A stretch of DNA of 64,000 bases. Origin: Sipunculus nudus (taxonomy: Eukaryota > Annelida > Sipuncula > Golfingiida > Sipunculidae). The stretch covers positions 16,430,001-16,494,000 of the forward strand of contig CM049308.1 of assembly GCA_026874595.1 (NCBI GenBank), in the 5' to 3' direction. Position numbers and translations under genes: made by a program. Below the pieces are notes generated by a model that saw nothing but the letters and a program-made list of their open reading frames with translations, was not told the DNA's origin and searched no databases. Shown here piece after piece: positions 26,101-39,116 of this stretch (positions are counted from its first letter, which is position 1; the number at the start of each line of letters is the position of its first letter).

Positions 26101-27440
26101 GAAAAATGACAGGAAGAGATTGCTACCGCCTTGTCACATAGACAACCTGCAGGAACACTGCAGATGTACATTCTTAAGTTAAGAATTAGATAAGGCAGCA
26201 TTAAAAAATGGATGTTTAGTTGGTATAGGGTATTGTGAAAAGCTTTAAAAGAAATGTGGTCAAATTTCCCGGGGTTATTTATTTGCAGATTTGCAGAGAT
26301 ACACACCACTGTAATAAATGTGATATGGGGCCAGTGATGTAAGTAGTTGCTAGGTCATAGGTCAAACACATGATAACAAGGTTACATGGTCATTATGCCA
26401 TATGTGAGTTGCAGAGAATTCCATTTTTACATATGTCATGTTTCCTTATTTTGTTAGCAGCCTACCATGGGCAAATATATGTGGGAAATTGATTAGAACC
26501 TTGTGATTAATTCATGGCATTAAAAATTTGCCATTCCATGAAAACATAACTTCCTTAGTGAAGTTAGTAATAAGAAGTGACTGTAGCATAATTTACGGGG
26601 TATTCTGTTCTCTTGAGGAAGCTGAATTAACCTTTTGCACCATGTGCAAGATACTTTAAAATAATGGACTCCATTACATCACACTTACCTTCCAGGCTGC
26701 CTTAAATAACCGTCATGTCCATCTAACAATGTTCGTTGCATGTAACCGTGTCTTACAAGATAATGTAATTGTCTGACATTTCACATGTGGAATGTGTCCT
26801 TTTCAAAGATTAACATTCAAGGCATTATAAATTTGAGTCAAGGGATAATTGAAGTAGTCTGTATGGTACAAGTGTTCAATCTGCATAACGTCCTGGGAGT
26901 AATGAGATGAGGTCCACAGTGAACGAGATACCAAATCAGACTCTTTGTATTTGAGTTTATGTATTTAACCGCATTGGCTGATCTCTGTTATCTCATCAAG
27001 TCGACTGCCTGACTTGTTAGACAGTCGAGGGGCCAAAGAGGCACCATACAACCAGTATGGTGGGCAGGTGACAAACTTGACTCTGCAGGTTAAGGACTTG
27101 GCACTATGGGCTGGGATATATTGGGACGTGGTGTTAATGTCAACTTCACACGTTCACTTATTGATTATTGATGAAATAAGATCTCATGACCAGGAGAATG
27201 TTCATATCAATTAATGTTATTCCCAAGGATTATTTATGAAATTTCAATATTTTTCTCATGACAATCTGTAAAATTTATTTGGATAATTGTCTTACAGCAG
27301 CATAACTTAAGTTTAGCAATATCAGAAATGCTTCATTTTCTCCATGTCTGATGATGATGTCAGCAAGAAAACTTCATATTTAAGCTATCCTTAATTTGAA
27401 TGAAAATATCTTGATACACTCTTACAATCATTTAAATTCA
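26101..27440. other. Intronic sequence, no gene seen
   Basis: No convincing exon or repeat structure. Confidence 0.45.
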
Positions 27441-27446
27441 TAATAG

Positions 27447-27915
27447 CTCCATTTACACATAAAATCTAGACTGCCCTAGAATTCCCAATTGTGCTAGTTC
27501 TGGGCTAAAGGCATAAGATTTTGGTTTGCAGTGAATGGTCTAAACTAGACCAGCAGTATGAGATGGGTCTAGATTGTAACATGCAAGAACTAGACAGTGG
27601 TTTGAGCATGCTGAATTTTTTACGTGAAAATAGAACTTGAGCAAATGCACTAGATTTTGAGGGACCCACTCTAAATGTAGCATGGTCTAGCACTACCTGC
27701 CACTAATGCTATACTAACACAGTTAAGATCACACCAGATATGGGATTGTAAAAGCAAGACGAGATTTGGTCTTAGCTTGACACCAACAGTCTAGCGCAGA
27801 AGTTTAGAGTGGTTTAAATGGTCACTTGTCCCGGCACCATGTAAATATAAGATGAATCTGGAGCAAGCCATATTTGGTTAGGTCAAACCAGATCTTTCTA
27901 GTGTAAATGGGATTG
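27447..27915. mobile_element. Possible MITE (hAT-like), about 470 bp
   Basis: The left end reads CTCCATTTACACATAAAATC and the right end, reverse-complemented, reads CCCATTTACACTAGAAAG. They share an inverted CCATTTACAC core. The interior is rich in CTAGA/TCTAG motifs. Termini are imperfect and I could not fix a target duplication; the class is a guess. Confidence 0.35.
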
Positions 27916-27916
27916 A

Positions 27917-30900
27917 TGTTTTCCATATTATACAGATAAAGAATACTCCAAAAACCAGGTTCAGTTTGCAGTGCAAATTTATGATGATATTATTTAATGA
28001 TTTTGCTTGAAAACCAGAATTAACATCCTGAGCAGAATCTATTTTCCTTTGAAACTAGGTCACTCTGACCTCATTTATAACATATTAAGCTATACTTTTG
28101 TCACCAGGAAGATGGATAAGATTTGAGTAGCCTGTGTCCCTGAGATTACTAGGGGTTTATTGTAGCTTAGACCATAATGGAAAAATGAATAAAAAAAATG
28201 AAATGAGAAATTTGTATGTAGGAACCCTTAGTGGTTTGGTGTCACCTACACTTGAAGGAATAATGTCAACAGGTCGTAGGCACATAACTGATGCAGTCAT
28301 ATCAGCTTAGTTGATAAGATATGGTACAAATGTTTTCTGATTAATCACAGCATAAATATGTACTGTTTTAATTTAATCTTTAAATATTGTAGAGAGATTG
28401 AATTTGATTTCCTAGTGTCTTGAAAACTTAAAAAATTGTTCTGATACTTCATGCTAAATGGCTCCTTGACAATTAGAAAAAATTGAAAATTATGTGAATA
28501 ATCATTTAGTGACAGAATAATAGGATGTTTAGTATGTTAGCATTATTGATATTTTCACACATTAACATTATAATTGTCTTAAAGTAAAATAAAATTAAAG
28601 CTTTATGTATGAGTGGCTTGAAGGAATAAAAAGACATAAGGATATGGGAATTTTTGGATAAGGTCATAGAATTTCTTTGCCCCAATATTTTTACACACTC
28701 AGGTTACAGTTGCAATCATAATGTATTAGTTTAATATTATCTTGAAAAGGTCTTGTTGTTTTTTTTATGTGAAATTAATGCTGTTGATCCATCTGTGTTT
28801 TGATGTACTTGTGACAGTATCACCATGGTGATTTATTCAGTCCTGCATGATGATACATTATTATGAGATCACAGGAGGGTTATGTTTTTATCTTTGTTAG
28901 TTTGTCAGTATGATAAGTTTGTCTATTAAAACAGTATTACACCTTAAATTGAAGTCCTCAGGCTGTTATGGAATTTCTTTTCCAGTGTTTGATTCAAAAG
29001 ATATTCAGATAATAAAATGTTACAAATTTCATTCAGATATATAGAATGATATTCAAATAAAAGGTCATATTGTGTTGTAACCAGTTTTGTTGGTTGATAT
29101 ATTATTTATGGTAAAAAGTTTCAAGCAAAAATTATATCTGATATTCTTATTCCTTAACTTTACTGAAAATTATTTATATGAAGTAAAAATCAACTGTGAT
29201 CTAGATTATTAGTATTTTAAGGTATAAAAATGTTGTGGATGAATCAATCACCAACCTATAAATCACCGTTTTTAAAAGTTGACATCTCCCTTGCAGTTGA
29301 CATCTTGTTTAATAATCCTTCAATCAAACAATGCAAATTTAGAATATTATCAAAACTAAAATAATTAGCTCACAGGAAAGATTTTACTTTCTGACGAAAA
29401 ACAGTAAACAACCAAAACATTGTGAACAAACAAAGACCTAATTCATTTTTCACCCTGTTGCGAGATGTACTCCTTACTGACATATTTGGTTTTGCCATTC
29501 ATAATCACCGGTCTGAGAGAGGAGATCATGGCCAGGACACCGCAGTGAGCTAACACCTACCTGTTTGTAACCTACGCTTGTTTTATTATCCAAGTTTTGC
29601 AGGCTCAGCTGGATCACACGTTCATTAATGAGCTCTCGATTAAACCTGCTATGCTTTTTCATTGATTTAACATGTAGTTTTCCCATCATACTAGACATTT
29701 TATGAGTTTTATGAGTATAGAGTTGTGTGTTTTATTGGTATAGGGTTAGAAGTTTAACCCGACATTTTATGTTTTGTCAGTGTTGGGAATAAGAGTTTGT
29801 TTAAAAGTGAAGAAAGCAAATTAAACTGCTGATTTGTTGCTTCATAAATATTGTTTAGTATAATCATTGAAACCATATGTTCAAATTTATTAACATTTAT
29901 AGAATTACTTTTGTCATTAAAACCAAGTAAAGTCCTGAAATGTTACAGTTGTTTCTTTAAATTGTTTCAATGATCAGACATTTTCACATGCATGACTATT
30001 TTAATGACTTTCTATGTCTTGCTAAGATGGTACATATTGAAATATTACATGTGCAGATTCTGTTTAATCGCCCATTACACAAGGGCTTATATCTTCTACA
30101 GCTAACTGTCAAGCTATTTTGCTAGCTGTGTACTAATCTGTGTGCATGCTTGGAAGAAAATGTATTGATCTGTTCAAAGAGTCCAGACTGTTCTGATGTT
30201 CATGCAACTGGATGGCACTGGTGCTGGATTAGACCACATTGGTGGCAAATTAGGAAGCTCTTGTGCCTGATTAGACTACACTCCCTTCTAACTAGAAAGT
30301 TTATAACTCCATCAGACCCAAGCAGTACATTATTTCTGGATCACTTCCTAAGTGTGATGGAATTCTTCTTAGAGTGTCTTAAAGGTACCAAATGTTTAGC
30401 AAGGTGTCTGCAATGATAGACCTTCTTTCCAGTGAAGGTTTCAATGCTGATGTACAATGATGTAATTAACTGCATTTCTGTAACTTCCAGTACTAAAACC
30501 TATCCGAAAAATGTCAGGAACATCAGCGAACCTCTTCTAGGGACTCACTAAAAGAGAGCCTTTCACTATAGAATAAAACCATGACTCTGATTGGTCAGAC
30601 ATACCGGTAATGATATATATGATTGGCCAAAGCTTTGGCACCTCATTTTACATGGGCCTGCAGCCTTTGTTGTGTATGCATGTCACCAGTTATTCCTGAT
30701 TTAAAAATACTGGTTACCTGCTGGAGGAATTCCTTGTACATGCCAAACAGAACTTCTAGTTTTCAAGTTTCTTGAGGGGAAAATGGGGTCCAATAACAAA
30801 TCCACTAGGGGTTGCAGAGGGCCACTGTGTGTGTGTATAAGACACTAGAACTTCAGTAAGATATATTATGAGATTTCATCTATACAGATAAACAACAAGA

Positions 30901-33034
30901 TTGGGAGATGGTCAACTGGAAACAGTAAAAGATCTATGTCCTCATCCTAGATTTGTATTGGGCAGTATTTATGCGAAGCTAGTGATGTCATGGAAAATGT
31001 TGGTCTTTTTTATACTTTCCAACTAATTGTTCATGTCTGCATATCATCTGTTTGCATCAGCTGTTATTTATCATTCATAAGATGTCATGACAGAACTTTT
31101 CTCAGAGCTCTTTTGCCATAGAATGATCTTATAAAGTGGGCATTATCATATCTTTTGGCACCAAGTTTGCTCCCAGCAGTACTAAAAAAGGGATTGAAAT
31201 GATAAACAGTTAGAAGGGGTATCTTGAGATTTGAAAGGTTCTCATGATATTGAGTCAGTGACGACTAAAATAAATTTGAAGAGCAGCTTTATGCTTTAAA
31301 TCACAAGGTATCAGAATTTGTGGAACGCCACATAAATCTGTCTTGCAAACCTGTCAGTTTTGCTGTGATGCCCTTATATCCCATGGGTATAATTATGCAT
31401 TCCTCTTTCCATAAAATGTATAAAATATTCAAAAGACAGTACTTGTTTTATTTTGAGTTGAACCTTGTGTGTTCCATGGTCATACAGTGTGGTTAGATAG
31501 TCAGAACATGCTTTTGTTTTTTGCTGAGTTTGTCTGTAAAAATGTTTATTTTGTAAAAATTATATCTGTTTCTCAACAGATACTGACAGTTACTGTGCTT
31601 TTGGAAATAAACCTGTCAGATTTTTTTCCCACAGATGTTCCAATGCATTACCATTTAATATTGAAGCCTCCACTTCCTATGGGGAGTTTAAATCTGTATT
31701 GATATCTGGAAAAAGATTCTGGGGGTGGACTTTTTAAAGGTACACTCTGCCAGTTTTAATAAGCTGAATTGATTTTACCATATTGTTGAAGATACAGATT
31801 TTCTGCTGTTCAATAACTGAAAAACCCTATGTTCCGTACTCGACAGCATTTGATCATAACATCACCACACATGTTGCAGTATAATCAGGGAAAGCACACA
31901 AAACCTCATCCAAAATAAATGATTGAAATTGCCTGTTTTTTTACACAAATTGCTATTTTTTTAATTCTTTATCATTAAATAACTTATAAAATAATATATT
32001 ATATATTATTTATTCTTTTGGCAAAATGCAGATTGGCTCAGCTGAGTCAAACTGCTTTCTTGTCATTCTCTTTACTGAATGAAAATATATCAGAACACTG
32101 GTCCAGGCATGTTAAAATGTCTGGAGACTAGTTTTAACTGTCAAAGCTGTCTGCATTTGACAGTGTTTTACTGCAGCTGGAGATGGCTGTATCATTCTTC
32201 GGATAGACAGGCATCATATTTTAATACAGATGTATATATATTTAACTGCTGGAACTAGACAAATGTATAATCTTAGCTATATATGGTCTGCTGAAATAAG
32301 TGTGTTGATTTATACCATTGGACTTAACTTTGATACTGAAGAGGTTTTTTCAACAAAAAAATCCCCAGGAATAAACTAAATATAAAATTGGTCATATTTC
32401 TTAGGTCTTTATGCTTGATATTTAAAGTCAGCAGTCTCATGTTTATTCAATATAAGAGAATATTCATTTTGCTGTTGTTATAAAGCTGGTTTTAGAGATA
32501 ATTTTCTTAAAAGTTTGTATTTTTCAGCGTGCTGTCAGAAACCTTAACCACCATAATAGGGTCCAATATGTTGTAAAGGTTAGACTGATTTCTCATATTT
32601 TTAAATAATTCAATTAAATAATGTGCTGTCAGGTAGGTGTTTATTTTCCTTGTTTAAATTATACCCATTAATGTTCCATTTTCTCCCATGAAATGAATCT
32701 AATTGAAATGTCCAAAGCACAGAACGGGTGGACATGAGTTGGAACAAACATTAAGATTTGGGAAGCTCACCTTAATATACATTATTCTAAAAAGGCTTCA
32801 TGTACTTGGATTCAAATAAAGGTTACTGCCTTCATAGGCCTTACCCATTACCACTTGACCACTTAGTCAGCTCTGTGTAGAACCCATTCATTACCTCATT
32901 ATGGAGGTTATATTTCTACTTCATGGAGGTTATATTTCTACCTGTGTCTGTGCTTATTTGTTTTTCCTTAGGATTTTGTAAAAACTTTATGGAGGACTTT
33001 TAGCCAGGGAAGACCCTGTAAAATTTTGGTAATG
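27917..33034. other. Intronic sequence, no gene seen
   Basis: AT-rich. A short tandem pair of GGAGGTTATATTTCTAC occurs near 32905-32940, part of a degraded dispersed repeat. A more complex patch at 29460-29660 is unexplained. Confidence 0.45.
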
Positions 33035-34650
33035 GTCCAGGATAAGGGGCAGATCCAGATAAAGGGACAGATCCAGATAAATACATGGATCCAGATTAAA
33101 GGATAGATCCAGATGAAGGGGCAGATCCAGATTAAATCCAAGGATCCAGATCAAAGGATAGATCCAGATGAAGGGGCAGATCGCGATAAAAGGGTAGATC
33201 CAGATAAAGAGCAGATCCAGATAAAGGGTAGATCCAGATGAAGGGACTGATCCAGATAAAGGACTGATCCAGATAAAGGTGCATATCCAGATAAAGAGAC
33301 AGATCCAGATAAAGGGTAGATCCAGATGAAGGGACAGATCCAGATAAAGGACTGATCCAGATAAAGGTGCAGATCCAGATAAAGAGACAGATCCAGATAA
33401 AGGGTAGATCCAGATGAAGGGACAGATCCAGATAAAGGACTGATCCAGATAAAGGTGCAGATCCAGATAAAGAGACAGATCCAGATAAAGGGTAGATCAA
33501 GATGAAGGGACAGATCCAGATAAAGGACATCCAGATAAAGGTGCAGATCCAGATAAAGAGACAGATCCAGATAAAGGGTAGATCCAGATGAAGGGACAGA
33601 TCCAGATAAAGGACTGGTCCAGATAAAGGTGCAGATCCAGATAAAGAGACAGATCCAGATAAAGGGTAGATCCAGATGAAGGGACAAATCTAGATAAAGG
33701 ACTGATCCAGATAAAGGTGCAGATCCAGATAAAGAGACAGAACCAGATAAAGAGGCAGAACCAGATGAAGGGACAAATCTAGATAAAGGACTGATCCAGA
33801 TAAAGGTGCAGATCCAGATAAAGAGACAGATCCAGATAAAAGACTGATCCAGATAAAGGGTAGATCCAGATGAAGGGACAGATCCAGATAAAGGACTGAT
33901 CCAGATAAAGGTGCAGATCCAGATAAAGAGACAGATCCAGATAAAGGGTAGATCCAGATGAAGGGACAGATCCAGATAAAGGACTGATCCAGATAAAGGT
34001 GCAGATCCAGATAAAGAGACAGATCCAGATAAAGGGTAGATCCAGATGAAGGGACAAATCTAGATAAAGGACTGATCCAGATAAAGGTGCAGATCCAGAT
34101 AAAGAGACAGATCCAGATAAAGAGGCAGAACCAGATGAAGGGACAAATCTAGATAAAGGACTGATCCAGATAAAGGTGCAGATCCAGATAAAGAGACAGA
34201 TCCAGATAAAGGGTAGATCCAGATGAAGGGACAGATCCAGATAAAGGACTGATCCAGATAAAGGTGCAGATCCAGATAAAGAGACAGATCCAGATAAAGG
34301 GTAGAACCAGATGAAGGGACAAATCTAGATAAAGGACTGATCCAGATAAAGGTGCAGATCCAGATAAAGAGGCAGAACCAGATGAAGGGACAAATCTAGA
34401 TAAAGGACTGATCCAGATAAAGGTGCAGATCCAGATAAAGAGACAGATCCAGATAAAGGGTAGATCCAGATGAAGGGACAGATCTAGATAAAGGACTGAT
34501 CCAGATAAAGGTGCAGATCCAGATAAAGAGACAGATCCAGATAAAGGACTGATCCAGATAAAGGTGCAGATCCAGATAAAGAGACAGATCCAGATAAAGA
34601 GGCAGATCCAGTTAAAACGACAGATTCAGATTAAGGGACAGATCCAGTAA
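33035..34650. repeat. GATC-rich minisatellite with 88-bp higher-order unit
   Basis: Built of 17-18 bp subunits of the form AGATCCAGATAAAGGGAC. Five variants (ending GAGAC, GGT, GATGAAGGGAC, GGACT, GGTGC) recur in order. The GGTGC variant recurs at 33278, 33366 and 33454 (88 bp), then at 33540 (86 bp, from a 2-bp loss). The array is about 1.6 kb and the edges are degenerate. Long minus-strand frames (up to 178 codons, 33151-33687) are periodic translations of the repeat. Confidence 0.95.
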
Positions 34651-35654
34651 TGTCTTAGAGGACGTATGTGGATCTTGATTCTTTAATCAGTACCTGTGAG
34701 GTGATCTCAAGGACTCAAGAGGTAAACAGCATCAGAGAAAGAATCCTGCATACATATATTTATAGATCTTGAACCGGATCAACATTTAATGGATTCTCTT
34801 TTATACCAGTGCCAATCACCCCACTTTATTTCATGGAAAATGTGTCAACCACCTCCTGCTCGGAGAAGATGACAGTACCACATTAAGGTATTGTTCAGAA
34901 CAAGCCAGGCAGTATCCTCCAGGCTGTAGATGTTCACAGTTGGTGTTTTTCCGTCTTGGCATTCTGTCCACGTGTATATTGGTTTGAAATCCCAAGGTTC
35001 ACAGCACTTACCAGGTCTGAAGCAGATACTGGGCAGACCTGCTGTGAGTTCTGTACGTGGGGATAATTAAAATACTGCAAATCTGAAATATCAAAGTTTA
35101 TTTTGTGGTAATACACTGTCATCTGTCACAAACCCTGTTTTTTCTGGCAGATTTATAAAGTTTGAAAACTGCACAAAACTCATAATTAAATTATCTCTTC
35201 TGACTTAATGATAGATGTCTGTGATGCTGTGAATGTATTATGTATTATGTCCCTGTAGATATAGGTATATATAATTGCCTTATTGGGTATTCAGCTGTGG
35301 TTGACTGATAAAGTGAGTGTTTTACCTCAGCTAACTAGCATTGATGTTGAGCTATAGAATATCAGTCTTTGCCTCGTTTGTCAGTGGTTTCTGATTTTTC
35401 TTGACAAAAAGCAAAAATATAGAATTCTAGTAAAATATAAAGAATGAAAAGATGGTATTTCAAGTTCACATTACATAATGTATAATGTAATACCTTAAAT
35501 CTGTGTTCATCGAGTAAGAAAGGACGGGAAGATTGTTATTTAAATTGTGTTCCTGTCTTGGGAATCAAATTATGATCCCGATTTTTGTGAGCACACATTT
35601 ACTGTAATATGTTCGTCAGAACTGAAATAAAGCAATCAGCTAACTTCTGTGGTG
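34651..35654. other. Intronic sequence, no gene seen
   Basis: No recognisable feature between the minisatellite and SINE copy 2. Confidence 0.45.
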
Positions 35655-35990
35655 TAGCCTGGCTTCCTGTGGTCTAGGGATAGAGCATATTGGCTCAAAG
35701 CTGAGAGTTTTCTCATGGTCATCAACCAACCAGGCTGAGAACTCTGTGATCGAATCTCAGCTGAGAAGTGTTGAGTTTTTCATGGTCAGCCCCCACCAAG
35801 GCTAAGCACTCTGCAGGCTTTATGGGAAGACAATGTTCCAAAGTGACATTACACTCAAAAACAAGTGCACGTTCTGGGTGTTACACAGCCTGGACTAACA
35901 GATGTGGTACACAGAGCCTGGTTAATTCCCAGGATAATCATGTGTGTCTGGCCTGCCTTGTAATCTAAAAACAGAATGAAATTCTGCAGA
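35655..35990 (+). repeat. tRNA-derived SINE-like element, copy 2
   Basis: A-box-like TGGTCTAGGGATAGAGCA and B-box-like TGATCGAATCTC mark a tRNA-like head. The body has CATGGTCAGCCCCCACC and GGCTAAGCACTCT, homologous to copy 1 at 25845. The apparent 3' end is near GAAATTCTGCAGAGG. The 66-codon frame inside (35768-35968) is treated as chance. Confidence 0.65.
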
Positions 35991-38040
35991 GGTAAATAGT
36001 ACTTAATTAAGCTAGCATAAAAAAAATGAAGGCAGTTACCTCTACCAAAGTTTAAAAAAAACTTAAATAACTGTAAGTTATCATCATCATGTAAAAAAGA
36101 AAGGGGAATGTTAAACATAAACAACCTCCCTGTACAAGGATTCCAGTGGTGATTTCTGTTTTAGTGAGCACACATACACTATGTCAACTGGATCATGGAT
36201 GCACATTTCACAAGAATTGTTAGTTTTTATAACCTCTTTCTTTCAATGTACATGTGTTGTTAAGTGATTATAATATTAATAAAAGATTCAATAAAATATT
36301 ACATTTCTTGAGATCGCTCCTTGTAGTGATTTTTTTTTGCAGCTTGCTGTGTGGGGACTCATGCTTGCTTTGTAAAGAATGAAACTGATATCACTGAGTA
36401 TAGGGATATCTGGTAATGACAGCTTATTGTTGTTTAAAAAAGAAAACAATTATAAAACGGTATATTATCAGGCCGATTTGATACAAAGGACAGATGAGTA
36501 TCATATTCATCAGTACAAATGTACAATTTATACAATAATTCTGTTACCACGAAGTGTTCCCTCTGTGGTGTGCTTTATCTCCTATTATCACCCAAGGGAG
36601 CACCATGTCTCAGCAAGTGGTCTTCTCACAGTTTATTCTCACAGTTTTTTTTTAAAAAAACCACCAGGAGTTCAGAAAAATGTCAAGATTTACAAATTTT
36701 ATGTTTCAATTTTTTACCGCAGTGTGAAAAAATGGGATCAACAATATCAGTGAGGTTAAAAAAGCCTTTCCTGGCTGGAGATGGACAAAAATAATTATAT
36801 ATTGGTCTTGAATTCTGTCTTGGTTTCAGTCTATAGCAGTAACATGTCATTGTCTCTACTGCAGTAAGGATTAAAAAAAGTCACTGAAATATCATACAAG
36901 TATTGTCAGGTGCCCCTGTTTTAGTAAGTTGATACATTACCATCAAATAGAAAGTCTACTAGCAACCTCTGGCATTTAATAACAGTCAGCAGGCCAGTGC
37001 ATATAAGGTGAAACATAATTGGTCAGAAATCAGTTAATTGGCTTTTGATTGGCCAACTGCGGAAGAATCCAACCAATTGAAGTTACTGTTTCATTACCTC
37101 CTGAAATGTGAAAGCAATGGCATGCTGAACATTCGTGATTCAACTCCATAACAGCACTCAGAGAAGGATACTGACCTGCAATCTGATCACTAATACTAGT
37201 TCTATCTATTGTATTGTGTATTGTATGGTGATTAATATATCTTGATAAGTTTTGTATCATGAGATTATGTATCATGATACAGCCCTGATTGTCAATACTG
37301 GATATTAGCTCTGATTGGCTGTTCCTCCCAAGGCCAACAAAAATATAAGGTGTGGTTTAAGGCACTTTTTTTCAGAAATCAATGCGGGCAGGCAATTTCT
37401 TTTTTACCTTGTATGTTTTTTTTTTTTAAATTTCATATGACAAGGGAAAAGCATAATAATAATTCACAGTGTCTTTCAGCTTCTACATTAAAAATGTTTC
37501 ATGATGAAACTGCCAAGCTGAATGATTTAACTTTTTCATAAGAGTTATCTGAGGGTAGGGTTTTCTCAATTGTATAAGAATAGATTGGGTTCACCGATTT
37601 TGTAGAGTTATAGAAAGCTGAAGTTTGTCTTATGAACAAATATGCCTATATCAAACTGAGGTCTGCAATCGTCTTCTTCTGCAAAACTGCTGTTTCAAAT
37701 TTTGTAACATTGCACAAAAATTATTCTCAGGTGGCCTTAAATTTACTTAAATCATTCTTTTGCCAGATTATTGGACCTTCAACAGTGAAAGGATTGTGGG
37801 ATACTTTGGTAAAGAAAACTAGTAGATTTATTGTAGTAACAGACTGAGCCCTGTGGGTTTATAAGCAGAGCTGTAGAGGCAGCATAAATAATTTGGTGTC
37901 CATATCCAGCTTATGTGTAGGATAAATCCATGAATAAAATATATCTTTACTCTGATTTTGCCTTCAGCAGGGATCTGTTATTTTTCTAAACATGTTGCTT
38001 ATAAATATGTCAGCTTGAAAAAAAGGATTGTAGCCAAATA
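35991..38040. other. Intronic sequence with an AT palindromic patch
   Basis: No gene seen. At 37195-37290 a TATTGTATTGTGTATTG stretch is followed by the perfect palindrome TGTATCATGATACA, similar in style to 7975-8080. Confidence 0.45.
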
Positions 38041-38410
38041 ATATCGGATAACTTTGTCATATATAAGACTGGTGACACCACCAACAATAATTTTTGCACA
38101 GTGTATGTCCCTGCTTATAACTGAGGAGTGATTTGACATATGAGCCTAAAATTGTGCATGTTCATAAATCTTGGATAGTTTTGTTGTATACAAGACCTGA
38201 GACGCCATTTTCAATTTTTTGGGGTTCCATGCATCTGTGCACATAGCTCAAGAGTGTTTGAAGTGTCTTGCTGAAATTTTACAAGTCCATACATCTTTGA
38301 TGTCTCATACAAAAGACTGGTGGTGCCATCTGCAATCACTTTTGTGTTGTGTACATCCATGTCAGAATATCAGGAGTGACATTTGTGTAATTGGTGCTTG
38401 TTCTCAGGTT
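38041..38410 (+). repeat. Diverged tandem repeat, about 125-bp unit, 3 copies
   Basis: Each unit carries a decayed form of GGTGGCGCCACC: GGTGACACCACC at 38071, GAGACGCCATTT near 38199, and GGTGGTGCCATC at 38319 (spacings about 125 bp). Each is followed by a TGTG(T/C)A..CATC(T/C) stretch. Changes are mostly CpG to TpG or CpA, typical of methylation-driven decay. Confidence 0.5.
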
Positions 38411-39116
38411 TAAAATGCTTAGTACTTGCACACATGTCACACATACACAAGTACTTGTAAAGTAATCAAGTACTTTTCAAATAATGGTCAAGCATGTTAT
38501 CATGGAAGCATTATACCTGATGTATATCCCACAGCAGAGGTTCACATTAAATCTGTAGGCCTTGTTATAAAGATGAACATACTAATGTCTTTATCAGAAT
38601 ATTTTCTGAAAATTTCATATTTGACAATGGAAGTTGAATATTTAAAAAAATTCACAATGGAGGTGGCCACTTTGACTGCAGAGGCCAGCAGGTGTACTTT
38701 CTGTGTAAATGAAACCGTTTATTCACATTTAATGGCAACTTGTTCTGAGAGCTTGTTTTATACTTTATGTAAAATATTTAAATTTAACAATGTTCCAATG
38801 GTAATTGTATCACTTTACAAGTAAGTTCTGGTTTAAGATGACCACTCTGGTTATGATATATTCCATGCTAATTACCATAAACAACCTATAATTTACAGAC
38901 CCTTTTCCAGAACCTCATATTTATAAACAAATATAATGGCCTCCAGAATTGTTTTATTTTATGTCAGAAAAATAACATTTTAGTCTCTTATCTATAACAG
39001 ATTTCTTTTTGAAAACATGTGCCAGTGTTAATAATTATCACAATTCTTGCTTGTGTTAGTTTTAATTAACCTCACTTCACATGTGTAGGCCATTTCAGTC
39101 ATCCTAGTGTGATGTG

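Noticed and set aside
33151-33687. Longest open frame in the window (178 codons, minus strand), rich in Leu-Asp-Leu-Ser and Ile-Trp-Ile repeats
   Set aside because: It is a direct translation of the 17-18 bp minisatellite; frames shift with each 88-bp unit and there is no domain or splice context.
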